Assembly: GCF_000182565.1 (NCBI RefSeq)
Contig: NW_015971542.1
Location: 568,976-632,975, forward strand
Length of the DNA: 64,000 nt
Reading direction: 5' to 3'
From: Spizellomyces punctatus DAOM BR117
Taxonomy: Eukaryota > Chytridiomycota > Chytridiomycetes > Spizellomycetales > Spizellomycetaceae
Shown: in pieces, positions 42,773 to 52,248 of the stretch
Layout of the letters: the number at the start of each line of letters is the position of its first letter
How positions within the stretch are numbered: the first letter of the stretch is position 1
The notes under the pieces: model-generated
Database searches by the model: none
Seen by the model: only the letters and a program-made list of their open reading frames with translations
Told to the model about the DNA's origin: nothing
Made by a program: the position numbers and the translations under genes

Positions 42773-44319
42773 AGCAACATGCTATAGTGCTGTGGAACGG
42801 CATATGAGAACGGAACTTGTAGATATCTTGTGTATAAAGAAAAATGTATATTTCGACCATTGTGTAGTTGTTAACGATCGTGGTGAGATCACGTGTTCCC
42901 GACCAACACAACTTCGCCCATCCGATAACACAACGCGCAAGCTGATCGGTTTACGCTGCGCTGCCTCGCCATTTGCCACTTGTCATCATTGTGACACGTA
43001 TACAGTGGAGTGGATGTGTGTCCGAGGCATGTCATATCGTGGCAAAGCCCAAAAAACACGGCCATCATCCTGCAGGAATAGCAAGCCTGGTACGAGTCAA
43101 ATTACGGTCAAGCCCAACACAACGCAAACCCAAGAGACAATTGTGAGCAATGTCATGGAGTGCAGCTGAGCGATCGTGCATCATTGAGCCACATACATGT
43201 AAATGCAAAGCCCCAAAAATCAATGGATATTTATAGATCGCCCACGACCCTGAAGACACGATACAATGCTTAGATATCATTGTCAGGTGTCATTGAAATT
43301 AAAATCACTTTTGGTATTCATGTGCGCGCACAGCTCCTTTATATTTATGGATCCGCCCTAGTATGAATCATTTCCCAGCATTTTGGGGCTAGAAGACGGC
43401 ATTTGGGACAAGGTAACTAGCATTTTGCATGGTGGAATGCATTGGCTCTGCACTAGCAGTGAGCGCTCTGCAAATGCCAAAAGAGTGCGGTTCCAACCAA
43501 AATTAAAACACAATGGCATGTGATATTTGGAACAATGAAATTTTAAAAATTCTTTTTTATTTTTTTGAAACGGGATGTTTTTTGCAAGCGTTATCTGGGG
43601 TGGCAAGGCAGGGAGCAAGGATGTGGTGCGGGCAAAGGGATTGCACATATGGGGGAGATTCAGGAGCTGACTACACAACAAGCGGACGACTCGAATAGGG
43701 AAATGGGCGTAGTTCTACAGGGGCTGAAAGGCGGGCCGAGATATCGTAGGGGAGACTGTATAAGGCATTCAAGGTGTCCTCTCCACCTTCAGCAACGTGT
43801 GCCTCCCAAGTACAAAAACTCATCACGGGGAGGGTCTTTTGTTTGGGGGTTGCTGTTTAGGTATTTTTGGAGACAAAAAAACACTCTGTTAAATGAGGCC
43901 AGCTGATGCCGTTTTACAAGCCTTGTTTTGGTGCCGTCCCCCAAATAGGATTATCTAATGAAATCCTCGGAGCTCCCCGGAGCAAAAGTCCAGACACGCC
44001 GAGAATCGTCTTACACAACAAAATCAATTTCCTTCCCATTTAAGAATTCCTGGTTTGCGGTCCAGCCCAATAAAAATGCCAAACACACGTAATTAATAGT
44101 ACGCATTGTCTCCCCCTGAAAAATGTCCATGATTAAAAAACTTCCGCTGTTTTACCGGTTAATTTTAGCGGACAGCCCTCCAGGACAAAACGACGTTGTT
44201 GCCATCTGCTCCATCGATTTCGACATTGGGATTGCGAGTCCAAGTTGGTCGCTTACTTACTTTTTGCCTTTTTTTGCATTCCATTGCAAAGCATTAGAAA
44301 GAGCTCTGTTGCCTTTTCA
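42773..44319. other. Long non-coding region upstream of the homeobox gene
   Basis: 1.55 kb without a supported gene. Frames at 42759-43169 and 43565-43906 have no recognisable composition or splice context. The sequence has T-runs (43553-43580), GGG-rich purine stretches (43600-43780), and several CCAAT-like sites. A long upstream region is common for developmental transcription-factor genes; this probably contains the promoter and 5' UTR of the homeobox gene. Confidence 0.5.
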
Positions 44320-45627
44320 ATGTATCAGCCGATGCCCTCGCTTCACTCGATGCCAGCACCACCGCCTGCAGGTGCTCCTCGTCGAGAGCGACACAGGTCG
44401 TCGGTCATGGACCTGGACAATCTGGTGACTCCAGGGGAGACGCTCTCTACGGAAATGTAAGTATTGCCATTTTGATATGGGCAATCATGCACACAGTCGA
44501 TTCATGTGGTTGCCAGACACAGACCCAACGAACCACCTCGACCAGAATATACCCGGCCCTTGTTTCACGCAGGCCATCCGTCTACGCATCCAGAGCACAC
44601 ATACGAGCCATACCATCCGCATCACTACCCACAGCATCATCGCTATCCATACTCTCCACGCCACAATTATTATCAGTTTCCTCATCATCAGCCACAGTAT
44701 TACGACCAGAGTCACTTTCATACCCAACAAACTTCCTATCCGTATGGACATCGAGAAACATACACAAACCATCCACAGTCTTTTGCTCCCGCCCCCGATC
44801 GGCACGCCACTGATTCCCGCTATCCCCCGAATGAGAGTCATTCCAGTTATGGCTACGACCGTCATCAACAGCAAGAACTTGGTCTTGCAGAACAGGTATA
44901 TCCGTACACACCGCTCAAAGCCAAACGCAAGCGAGCTTCCCCAGCTCAGCTGAATGCATTGAATGCCGTCTTTGAGAAAACTTTTTTTCCATCCACCGAA
45001 TTGCGCCTTCGTCTTGCACAACAGCTCGCCATGACGCCTCGCGCAGTACAAATCTGGTTCCAGAACAAAAGGCAGACCTGGAGGTTAAAGAATAAGGGCG
45101 GCGCAAAGGGGTCTGGAGCTGGGGAAGACCTGGATGATCGAGGTGACCGAAGACGAGGGTCGAGAACCGAAGAGTCTCTCGAAGAAGACAGTGGTAGCGA
45201 CTTTCAGGATCAAACTGGAAACCGGTTTGCGCATAGATCGCAAAGCGGATCAGATGTCTCTCCGTCGGGTGTAGCTGTGTTTACTCCATCATCACCGGAA
45301 CAACGTATGGACTACTTTTCATCCAGCTCGTCTTCTTCATCAGAGCCCAATAACTCAATACCTGCGTCACCTTCAGCAGAGTCGGTACGGCATTTTAAGC
45401 TTGCAAGCAGAGATGATACGGCCCGTGCAGCTCACAGTCGCACCACTTCTGTCGACCCGGACACCTCTGATATTTGGCGGACGCAAGGCCGGTCATCATT
45501 ACCTCCGCCAGATGCGGCATTCCCGTCAGAGTCCCTACCGCCAGGTCACGGCACACAGGGGAGCAGCGCACCTGATGTGGTTGCATCGTCAACAAGGTCC
45601 CCGCTCAACACGGAAGCACCTTCATGA
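44320..45627 (+). CDS. Homeodomain transcription factor
   Basis: Two exons, 44320-44456 and 44517-45627 (GTAAGT..CCAG, phase 2). The N-terminal part is Pro/His/Tyr-rich and disordered. The homeodomain spans about 60 residues starting KAKRKRASPAQLNALNAVFE, then KTFFPSTELRLRLAQQLAMT and PRAVQIWFQNKRQTWRLKNK, with the invariant W-F-x-N and recognition-helix Arg/Lys residues intact. It is a typical 60-residue class rather than a three-residue-extended TALE type. The C-terminal part is acidic, then Ser/Pro-rich. A second long plus frame at 44477-44953 is a frame-shadow of the His/Tyr repeats. Confidence 0.93.
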
Positions 45628-46544
45628 TTGGAAGATGAATTAATCAATACAATTTCAAACTACAGATGAAAAGACACGAGCATATTTGAGAAATATCTGT
45701 ACATAGTCTGGGAATTGATTTCTTTCTAATTTGCCTGGGAAGGGGGGTAGTCTGTTGCTTTTATTTTTTTTTTTTTATTTGATGCATACTGGGGACGACA
45801 CTACATTATCACAATGTTGGACTTCTTTTTTTTTTGGCCATGGTGCAACCTCGCATAAGCGATTCCGTACTGTACTAGTACAAGTATGGACGACGCAACT
45901 ACTTTACTCTCAATGATCCCTCTGCAGGTGACGCAACCGCGTGACCGAGCCTCTTGCATTGTCCATAGTCGTTCATCCCTTTTTGGGGCTCACACAGCCG
46001 ATGAAGTCAGATGTAGCTGGACTATTATTGTATCATTTCGAGTTCTATGAAAATGGTCCATCTTGGACAGTCTATAACGTTGTCTTTCACGGCTTGTTCG
46101 TCGTAGCAGAGACAAAAGTCATTGCCTTTACCATATGAACAAAAAAAAGAAAATGCACTTGTACTCTTGATTCAAAACTCGCTGTTTGGCCATGGCCGTC
46201 AATATCCAAAAAAAACCTTTTTTTTTCATGACGTAAAGCACGGTTAGTCACGCGTTGACCCTGCTTCCCTTGCATCTTGCTTCATTTTTGAGTTCCGGTT
46301 GGATGTTGGGGGGTTTCATAAGGACAAGCCATAAATAAAAAGGCCCAGTGTTTAGCATCTTTTCCCAATATTTTGCATCAAAACCTTTGATCTTCTTGTT
46401 GGTCATTGGTCGGTATCTGGCGAGACATTTACCAGTGTTTCCCTACTGCTTAAATCTTGCGATCTGCCCTCCATCGATTTATTATTATCATTTACTGGAC
46501 CATACGCGACATTTATACCCAACCGACACTAAAAAGTATATGAC
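45628..46544. other. Non-coding region upstream of the sugar transporter
   Basis: Holds homopolymer T runs (about 45760-45777, 45823-45834, and 46222-46230) and A runs (46140-46155). A TATA-like element, CATAAATAAAAAGG, lies near 46330, roughly 215 bp before the transporter ATG. No gene seen. Confidence 0.55.
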
Positions 46545-48202
46545 ATGGTCGAACAAGTCAAAAAGGCCAACTACACGTTGGTCGTCGCATTATGTCTGTT
46601 TGCCTCAATGGGCGGGTTTCTTTTTGGATATGACACTGGTGCGTAGACTGTGGTTATACCTAACCTGTCTAAGAAGCTTATGCTCAATCATGTATGATCA
46701 GGTACGATTGGCGGCCTCTTGAATATGCAAAACTTCAAGGAACACTTTGGGAGCTATAGTCCCGCATCCGGTTATTACTTTAGCAACGTTCGAACAGGTC
46801 TCATTGTTGCTGTCGTCTCAATTGGTTGTTGCATCGGATGTCTTGTTTCGGGAAATATGGCGGATCGGATCGGTCGACGTGGATCCATCATTGTTTGGAC
46901 CGTCGTATACGCCATTGGTATCGTGATTCAAATATCTGCTTCTTGGGCTTGGTATCAGATCATGATTGGAAGGATCATTGCGGGCGGAGGTATCGGTGCT
47001 TTATCGACGCTTGTTCCAATGTATCAGTCCGAAACGTGTCCAAAGCAATTGAGAGGCATCCTCGTCAGTTCCTTCCAACTGTTCATTACACTGGGCATCT
47101 TGATTGGCTACTGCGTCGTAAAGGCGACAGAAGGTACGTGTCGCTCAAGAACTGGTACCAGAGATCACCTCCCCTCATATACATTTGATCGCCAGGCCAA
47201 GCGTCTACGAGTGCATGGCGAATCCCTCTTGGAATTTGCTTCATCTGGGCCGGCGTACTTGGTATAGGCATGGTGTTCATGCCCGAGTCCCCTCGATACC
47301 TGTTGAAGCAAGGTGATCAGTCTGCATCTACCAATTCTCTGGCCAAGATCTACGCCACAAGCCCAGATGATCCGTTGATCCAAGAAGAGGTGAAAGAAAT
47401 TGCTGAAGGCATCGAACGAGAAGAGGCTGAAGGCACTGCATCATGGGGCGAGTGCTTCACAGGAAAACCGAAAATGTTCCGTCGATTACTTATCGGACTG
47501 GGAGTAATGATCCTCCAACAACTGACCGGCGCCAACTTTTTCTTTTACTATGGAAACTCCATCTTCCAGTCGGTCGGAATAGATGACTCGTACATCACCG
47601 CCATTATCCTCGGCGCAGTCAACTTTGTCTCGACAATACCCGCATTATTCCTTGTACAATATTTCGGTCGCCGCATTCTCCTCATCGTCGGGGCGGTCTG
47701 GATGTTCATATGGTTCATGGTCTTCGCATCGATGGGAACCTTCCATGACTCCAGCGACGCAAATGTCGGCCGAGTCATGATTGCTGCGGCTTGTATGTTC
47801 ATCTTGGGCTTTGCCACGACCTGGGCACCATTGGCATGGGTCATTGTCGCTGAAACCTATCCCATCCGCGTCCGATCAAAAGCGATGGGAATTGCAACCA
47901 GCGGAAACTGGATGATGAACTTTTTGATCTCCTTCTTTACGCCGTTCATCACATCCGCGATTGGATATAGATATGGATACGTTTTTGCGGCCTGCTGTCT
48001 ATTCGCTGCATTCTTTGTCTTTTTCTTGGTGCCTGAGACCAAGGGACGGAGTTTGGAGGAAGTTGATGAGTTGTACGCGGCTGGAGTGCCGGCATGGCGG
48101 AGTGCCAACTGGGACCCCCAAACGGGTCCTCATGGCAAAAATAACGGACTGGAGTTTCAGCATAAGGAGGTGGTGCGGGGAGATAGTGCTGCAACAGTAT
48201 AA
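46545..48202 (+). CDS. MFS hexose transporter
   Basis: Proton-coupled or facilitative sugar permease (major facilitator superfamily, sugar-porter family) of the plasma membrane. Exons 46545-46638, 46702-47133 and 47195-48202 join in phase. Twelve membrane helices are predicted. Signatures: GGFLFGYDTGTIGGLLNM in helix 1, NMADRIGRRGS (loop 2-3), GRIIAGGGIGALSTLVPMYQ, PESPRYLL, LQQLTGANFFFYYGNSIFQS (helix 7), GRRILLIVGA and VPETKGRSLEEVDELY. These match fungal high-affinity glucose transporters such as Rgt2/Hxt-like or Mst1-like proteins. The C-terminal tail is short, so it is not a long-tailed sensor. An out-of-frame ATG lies 5 nt upstream of the start. Confidence 0.95.
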
Positions 48203-48505
48203 TAACGCGAGACTGTTTTGGCGGCCCGAATACTGACACAGCAATCTTCTGTTTTTCTACTAGATATATAATATGTAATATGCGCTTCCTCCTATCTGCA
48301 ACTCTTGATCAGAAATGCACAACACTTCTCTAGGTACTTCGGGACCATGAACCATGAGAGCCCAATCATGTCTTGGTTTACAGTTGCAGTTTATAGCGAT
48401 TGACTAAATCAAACAATGCATCTATCCTACTCTATAATCATGTTAAATAATGAACAAGTGCCCTGATATAACGAGTGGTTGGTGAATACGGAAAAATCGC
48501 CTCCA
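48203..48505. other. Convergent intergenic region
   Basis: 303 bp between the sugar transporter (plus) and AIM41 (minus) 3' ends. AT-rich with possible poly(A) signals (ATATATAATATG near 48264, AAATAATGAA near 48444). No gene seen. Confidence 0.5.
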
Positions 48506-49152
48506 CTACGATTCCATCTCCTGAAGTACTTTCTTCACCACGCCTGCCACAGCCTTCCTCGGTGCCAAGGCATCATCCACCTTTGCATTTACCTCCTTCA
48601 TGACCCTTCCAAGATCCTTGACACTCTTTGCCCCAACATCAGCGACGATCTGCTTCACAACGCTCTCAATCTCCGCTTCACTCATCTGCGCGGGAAGATA
48701 TTGTTCCAAAAGCTTGCACTCTGCTTCTTCCTGTTCAGCCAGATCCGTTCTACCCCCGCTACGGTACGATTCCGCAGAATCGCGCCGCTTTTTTATGGAT
48801 CGTTGGATAATGGTTGGGATGGATGGCATGGCAGATGCGGATTTTTCGGCGTAGGTGATGTCCGAGAGAAGGGTTTTGATCACTCCGGAGAGGTTGGTGT
48901 CCTTGGCGCGCATGGCGGTCTTTAGATCCGTTTTCAGACGGAGGCGAATGGCTGAAAATGAGAGCATACGATCAGATACCCACAGCAACAGTACAGTGAG
49001 AACAGTATCTCATTACCTTCATCATTAGGAGAGGCAGCAGAAGCAGCAAAGAATCGTAAAGATCCACTTCTCACGACGACTGGCTGCACCGCCCTGGCAA
49101 TGCTAATGTGCGCTGAGGCACGACAAGTGGTTCCAGCGATAGAACGAATCAT
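48506..49152 (-). CDS. AIM41: AIM41/YqeY-family mitochondrial protein
   Basis: GatB/YqeY-domain protein; bacterial YqeY resembles the tRNA-binding tail of amidotransferase GatB, and yeast Aim41 is mitochondrial with unclear function. Exon 1 starts MIRSIAGTTCRASAHISIAR at 49152, an Arg/Ser/Ala-rich presequence. It is spliced (g|GTAATG to TTTTCAG) to AIRLRLKTDLKTAMRAKDTN, then LSGVIKTLLSDITYAEKSA, IIQRSIKKRRDSAESYRSGG, LLEQYLPAQMSEAEIESVV and DLGRVMKEVNAKVDDALAPR. All are YqeY hallmarks. Length of about 185 residues is normal. Confidence 0.92.
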
Positions 49153-49306
49153 TTCGTTCGAAAATTGTTGCACCAAAAATGTTAAAATCGGTCAACCTTG
49201 CAGAAATCGCAATTTGGCGATGATGTTGCATGACTTTGCATGACTCACACTCCTTACGATCAAAAAGGTCGCAACGATTCCGTTGCAAACTCTCCATTCT
49301 TCCCTC
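49153..49306. promoter_or_regulatory. Bidirectional promoter (AIM41 / frataxin)
   Basis: 154 bp between the divergent start codons of two nuclear genes for mitochondrial proteins. It includes the inverted-repeat-like ATTTCGTTCGAAAATTG and a tandem GCATGACTTTGCATGACTCAC (49227-49246), which resembles an AP-1-type TGACTCA site. Sharing suggests co-expression. Confidence 0.5.
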
Positions 49307-50097
49307 ATGTCAAGCACAATGTCCGCTTCAAAGCACATATCACGGACCTTCGGGGGACGTCTTTGGATACGCCCAACAACTTCAAAACCTGCTCCACTTG
49401 CCCTCTGCTTCCCCATTCGGCACGCATGTGCGTCAACTAACGCTCGCATTGCAAATGCTTCACCTTTACCAACTCATTCAAGACCAACGCCTATTTCGGG
49501 CAGAAACGGCAACAGCGGGGTTGAACATGTGTCGGAAACGTATGATGTTATTGCGTTCTCGCTTCTCTGTATATCCATGGGGTTTCCTTAACTCTTGCAT
49601 ATGCCTTTACAATAGACTTCTGGACGAGCGGTTGTACCATAGAATTGCGGACGACACTATGGATAACCTCGTAGAGGTTTTGGAGGAGCTAGGAGAGGAG
49701 GTGGACATTGACGGATATGATGTCGTGTTTGCGGTGAGAAGCATATACCTCTGATGGACGAACATCACCTTTGTTCTTAGCATTGCTTCAACCTCAGAGC
49801 GGTGTTTTGACCTTGTCCCTTGGATCCTCGGGGACCTATGTCATCAACAAACAACCTCCAAATAAACAAATCTGGCTGTCGTCTCCAGTGAGGTAGGTGT
49901 TATGGTAGGGCAAACTGTAATGGTCACAATCCAATAACATCACTTGACCACTTGCCAGTGGCCCAAAACGGTTCGATTGGTCCGCCTCGACAGAACAGTG
50001 GCAGTGTTTGCGGACAAATGAAGTCCTTGAGGATATGCTGTCTCGTGAATTATCATCACTACTCAAACTTAAAGTAGATATATCGCCATCCCTGTAG
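49307..50097 (+). CDS. YFH1: Frataxin (mitochondrial iron-sulfur assembly)
   Basis: Allosteric activator of the cysteine desulfurase complex in mitochondrial Fe-S cluster synthesis. Exon 1 from ATG 49307 encodes a long Ser/Thr/Arg-rich presequence ([20 protein letters not shown]). It splices (GTATGA to ACAATAG) to [20 protein letters not shown] then [20 protein letters not shown]. The following exons give [20 protein letters not shown] and [11 protein letters not shown], then [20 protein letters not shown], and a C-terminal helix [15 protein letters not shown]. The acidic ridge (D/E-rich first helix) and the conserved [14 protein letters not shown] sheet are intact. The presequence is longer than in yeast. 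Confidence 0.95.
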
Positions 50098-50219
50098 ATA
50101 TTTGCATCAATACATTTTTGCTGCGCTCGCAATCACTTCATCGAGGTCATGATCAAGATCCAGATCTGTGAATTTGGTTGCTGACGCGGTAAAGCTCATG
50201 TAACAGTTTTAGACAACAA

Positions 50220-51928
50220 TCACCGTTGTTCTCCATCACCAGCAAGACTATCTATATCACTAGTCCCATTGTCCCCCCGCGTTGGCGCGTCGGCTCGTCT
50301 TATTTCTGGAGATTGACTCGCTTGTATCGACACGCTTTCATCAATACCCAAATCTTCTTTAACCACTGCTTTTCTCTTATGTCGATCGTCATCGGTTAGT
50401 GGTCGTCTTGTCAAGGTCAAGCGTGTCGGTCGCTCCCATTCTTCCTCCTCCTCGTTGATACCCTGACGGAAACCGAATAAATTGAGTACCAGACGGGGGT
50501 ATATATGAGCCCATCATACTGGTTCATAGTGATTCTTACCCTTGCTCGCTTTCGCTTCAGATTTACGCGTCCCTCCATTCGCTTATAAAAGACGCCTCGA
50601 TTATCGTTATCGAACCTTAATACCAACTGTCGAAGGTGCTCGGTTCTTGCATCATAATGGTAATCTCGAACATGACGGAAGTCGAATTCCTGAAAACCAG
50701 CACGCGAATTAGTAAGGAAATTGTTCTAAATCTTACGAAATGAACGGAAGTACCTCCTCGCCCTCCTCGTCCGACCCAAACTCTTCTTCTCTGTTCCGTT
50801 TCGCCCGGATCTTTATTATAGACTCTTCTGTAGGTGTGTAGTATCCCAATACTGTTTCTTGGGTCTCCGGGTTCTGAAGAGGCTTCAGGACCGCTTCTTC
50901 CAAGGCTAATGCTTTATCAGAACCTGGCTCAATCTACCAATGGAAAGGCATTGAGTCAGAAACCTGGAATAAATATAGTGAACATACGTGCTGACCTTCT
51001 TTCTCGTTGTCGCTGATTTTTCCAGTGGATCACAATCAAATACAGATAAAGTCACACGATCGGGCCACGCCCCGCTGAAGTCAGGGAAAATAGGAAAGAT
51101 CTCAACCGCTTTCACATCCTTCCCATCAGGATGTTTGAGATTATCGATCGAAAATTTCTTAACCGCTTCAAAAGTATTCTCAATCGTCTTGAGCTTATCT
51201 TCTTCCGTGTGATGTATGTGTTTTGCGAGCTTTTCGTCCCGCATGATAGACACGCCCATTCTATGTTACGAAGGAGTAAATAAATGGTCGTCCTTACTGA
51301 GGCACCAGTTCAGTCTACCCGCTACTCACTGTCTCTCAATACCCATTTGCACTCGTCCGTACGTTTTGGCTTCTCCGGCCATATTGACATTCGTTCTTCT
51401 CAAAAACAGGGGTGAATTCGCAAAGGAGATCTCTTTGGACTTTGCCTTTGCTGTATTTAGTTGATGGGGCTTTGCAAGCAGCTCCTCATCCTCCGGGTCA
51501 AGTTGTTGTGGAACCAGCTTTGCTGCATATCGATGAACAGCTTGTTATTAGCTATACGGGGGCTTTCTCCAAAACGAGAGGAACCATGGACCCACCATCC
51601 GGATTACGAAATGAGTCCTCCAAAAATCCCATTCCTAGTGGCGCGCATGGAACCCCGTTTTCATTATCTGGTCCGCACACTTCAAAGAAGAACTTGTCGG
51701 ATAAAGAGTTTGGCTCGTAGCGGTAAAGCCGGTCTGGCGGAAACGGGTATTCGAGAAGTTTGGGCTGGAAAGGAAGATCTGGGAGGTCGTTCCGATACAC
51801 GTAACGAAACGCCCAATCGTTGCCGTATCTGACAGGAAAAATACATTGGGTTTAGGACTATGAAGAGGATCGAAATGAAACATCACGCTATCTAACTTCT
51901 TTGTCTCCTGCTGTCGGTGCTTCGACAT
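50220..51928 (-). CDS. PAF1: PAF1, RNA polymerase II elongation complex subunit
   Basis: Scaffold of the Paf1 complex, which couples Pol II elongation to H2B ubiquitylation and H3 methylation. The start is MSKHRQQETKK at 51928, spliced to YGNDWAFRYVYRNDLPDLPF then QPKLLEYPFPPDRLYRYEPN, the conserved Paf1 N-terminus. Next come LVPQQLDPEDEELLAKPHQL, FLRRTNVNMAGEAKTYGRVQ, NTFEAVKKFSIDNLKHPDGK, and VEIFPIFPDFSGAWPDRVTL followed by VFDCDP. The later part has GYYTPTEESIIKIRAKRNRE and FDFRHVRDYHYDARTEHLRQ. The C-terminal tail is acidic and disordered. About seven short introns. It lies directly downstream of ICE2 on the same strand (about 320 bp apart). Confidence 0.92.
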
Positions 51929-52248
51929 TATGACCGTGAAAGTGCCCTGAATCCACCGCTGGTTTAAAGCTGGTAGCGCGGAAGCTGAAGGGAAGGTTTA
52001 GAGCTGGAATCGACACACACGTAACCACACTGCTCTTGATCGCTTGCTGTGACCGGTCACGTGCTCTGGTCGTCGATCTGAATACCCTTCGTAGAGGAAT
52101 AGATGGATGCTTTTTCCAAACGAGCTTCCATCTCTGTTTGGATTACATTTCCCATGAAATTTTAAACGTTTCTTGCTGGAATGCAGGGTCCTTCATGTGC
52201 CATAACCAAAATCAAATCATACAACAGCGTGCTTTGTTTATGTACAAT
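51929..52248. other. Intergenic between ICE2 and PAF1
   Basis: 320 bp between the ICE2 stop and the PAF1 ATG, both minus strand, so it holds the ICE2 3' end and the PAF1 promoter. It includes GATCACGTGACCGGTCACAG-type sequence on the minus strand (plus near 52050-52065: GTGACCGGTCACGTG), a strong palindrome containing an E-box-like CACGTG. Confidence 0.5.

Noticed and set aside
42759-43169. 136-codon plus-strand frame after the XRN gene
   Set aside because: Overlaps the XRN C-terminus, no domain, no splice support.
43565-43906. 113-codon frame upstream of the homeobox gene
   Set aside because: Composition follows purine-rich sequence; no family or conserved start context.
44485-45051. 188-codon minus-strand frame
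   Set aside because: Antisense of the homeodomain gene; the plus strand carries an unmistakable homeodomain.
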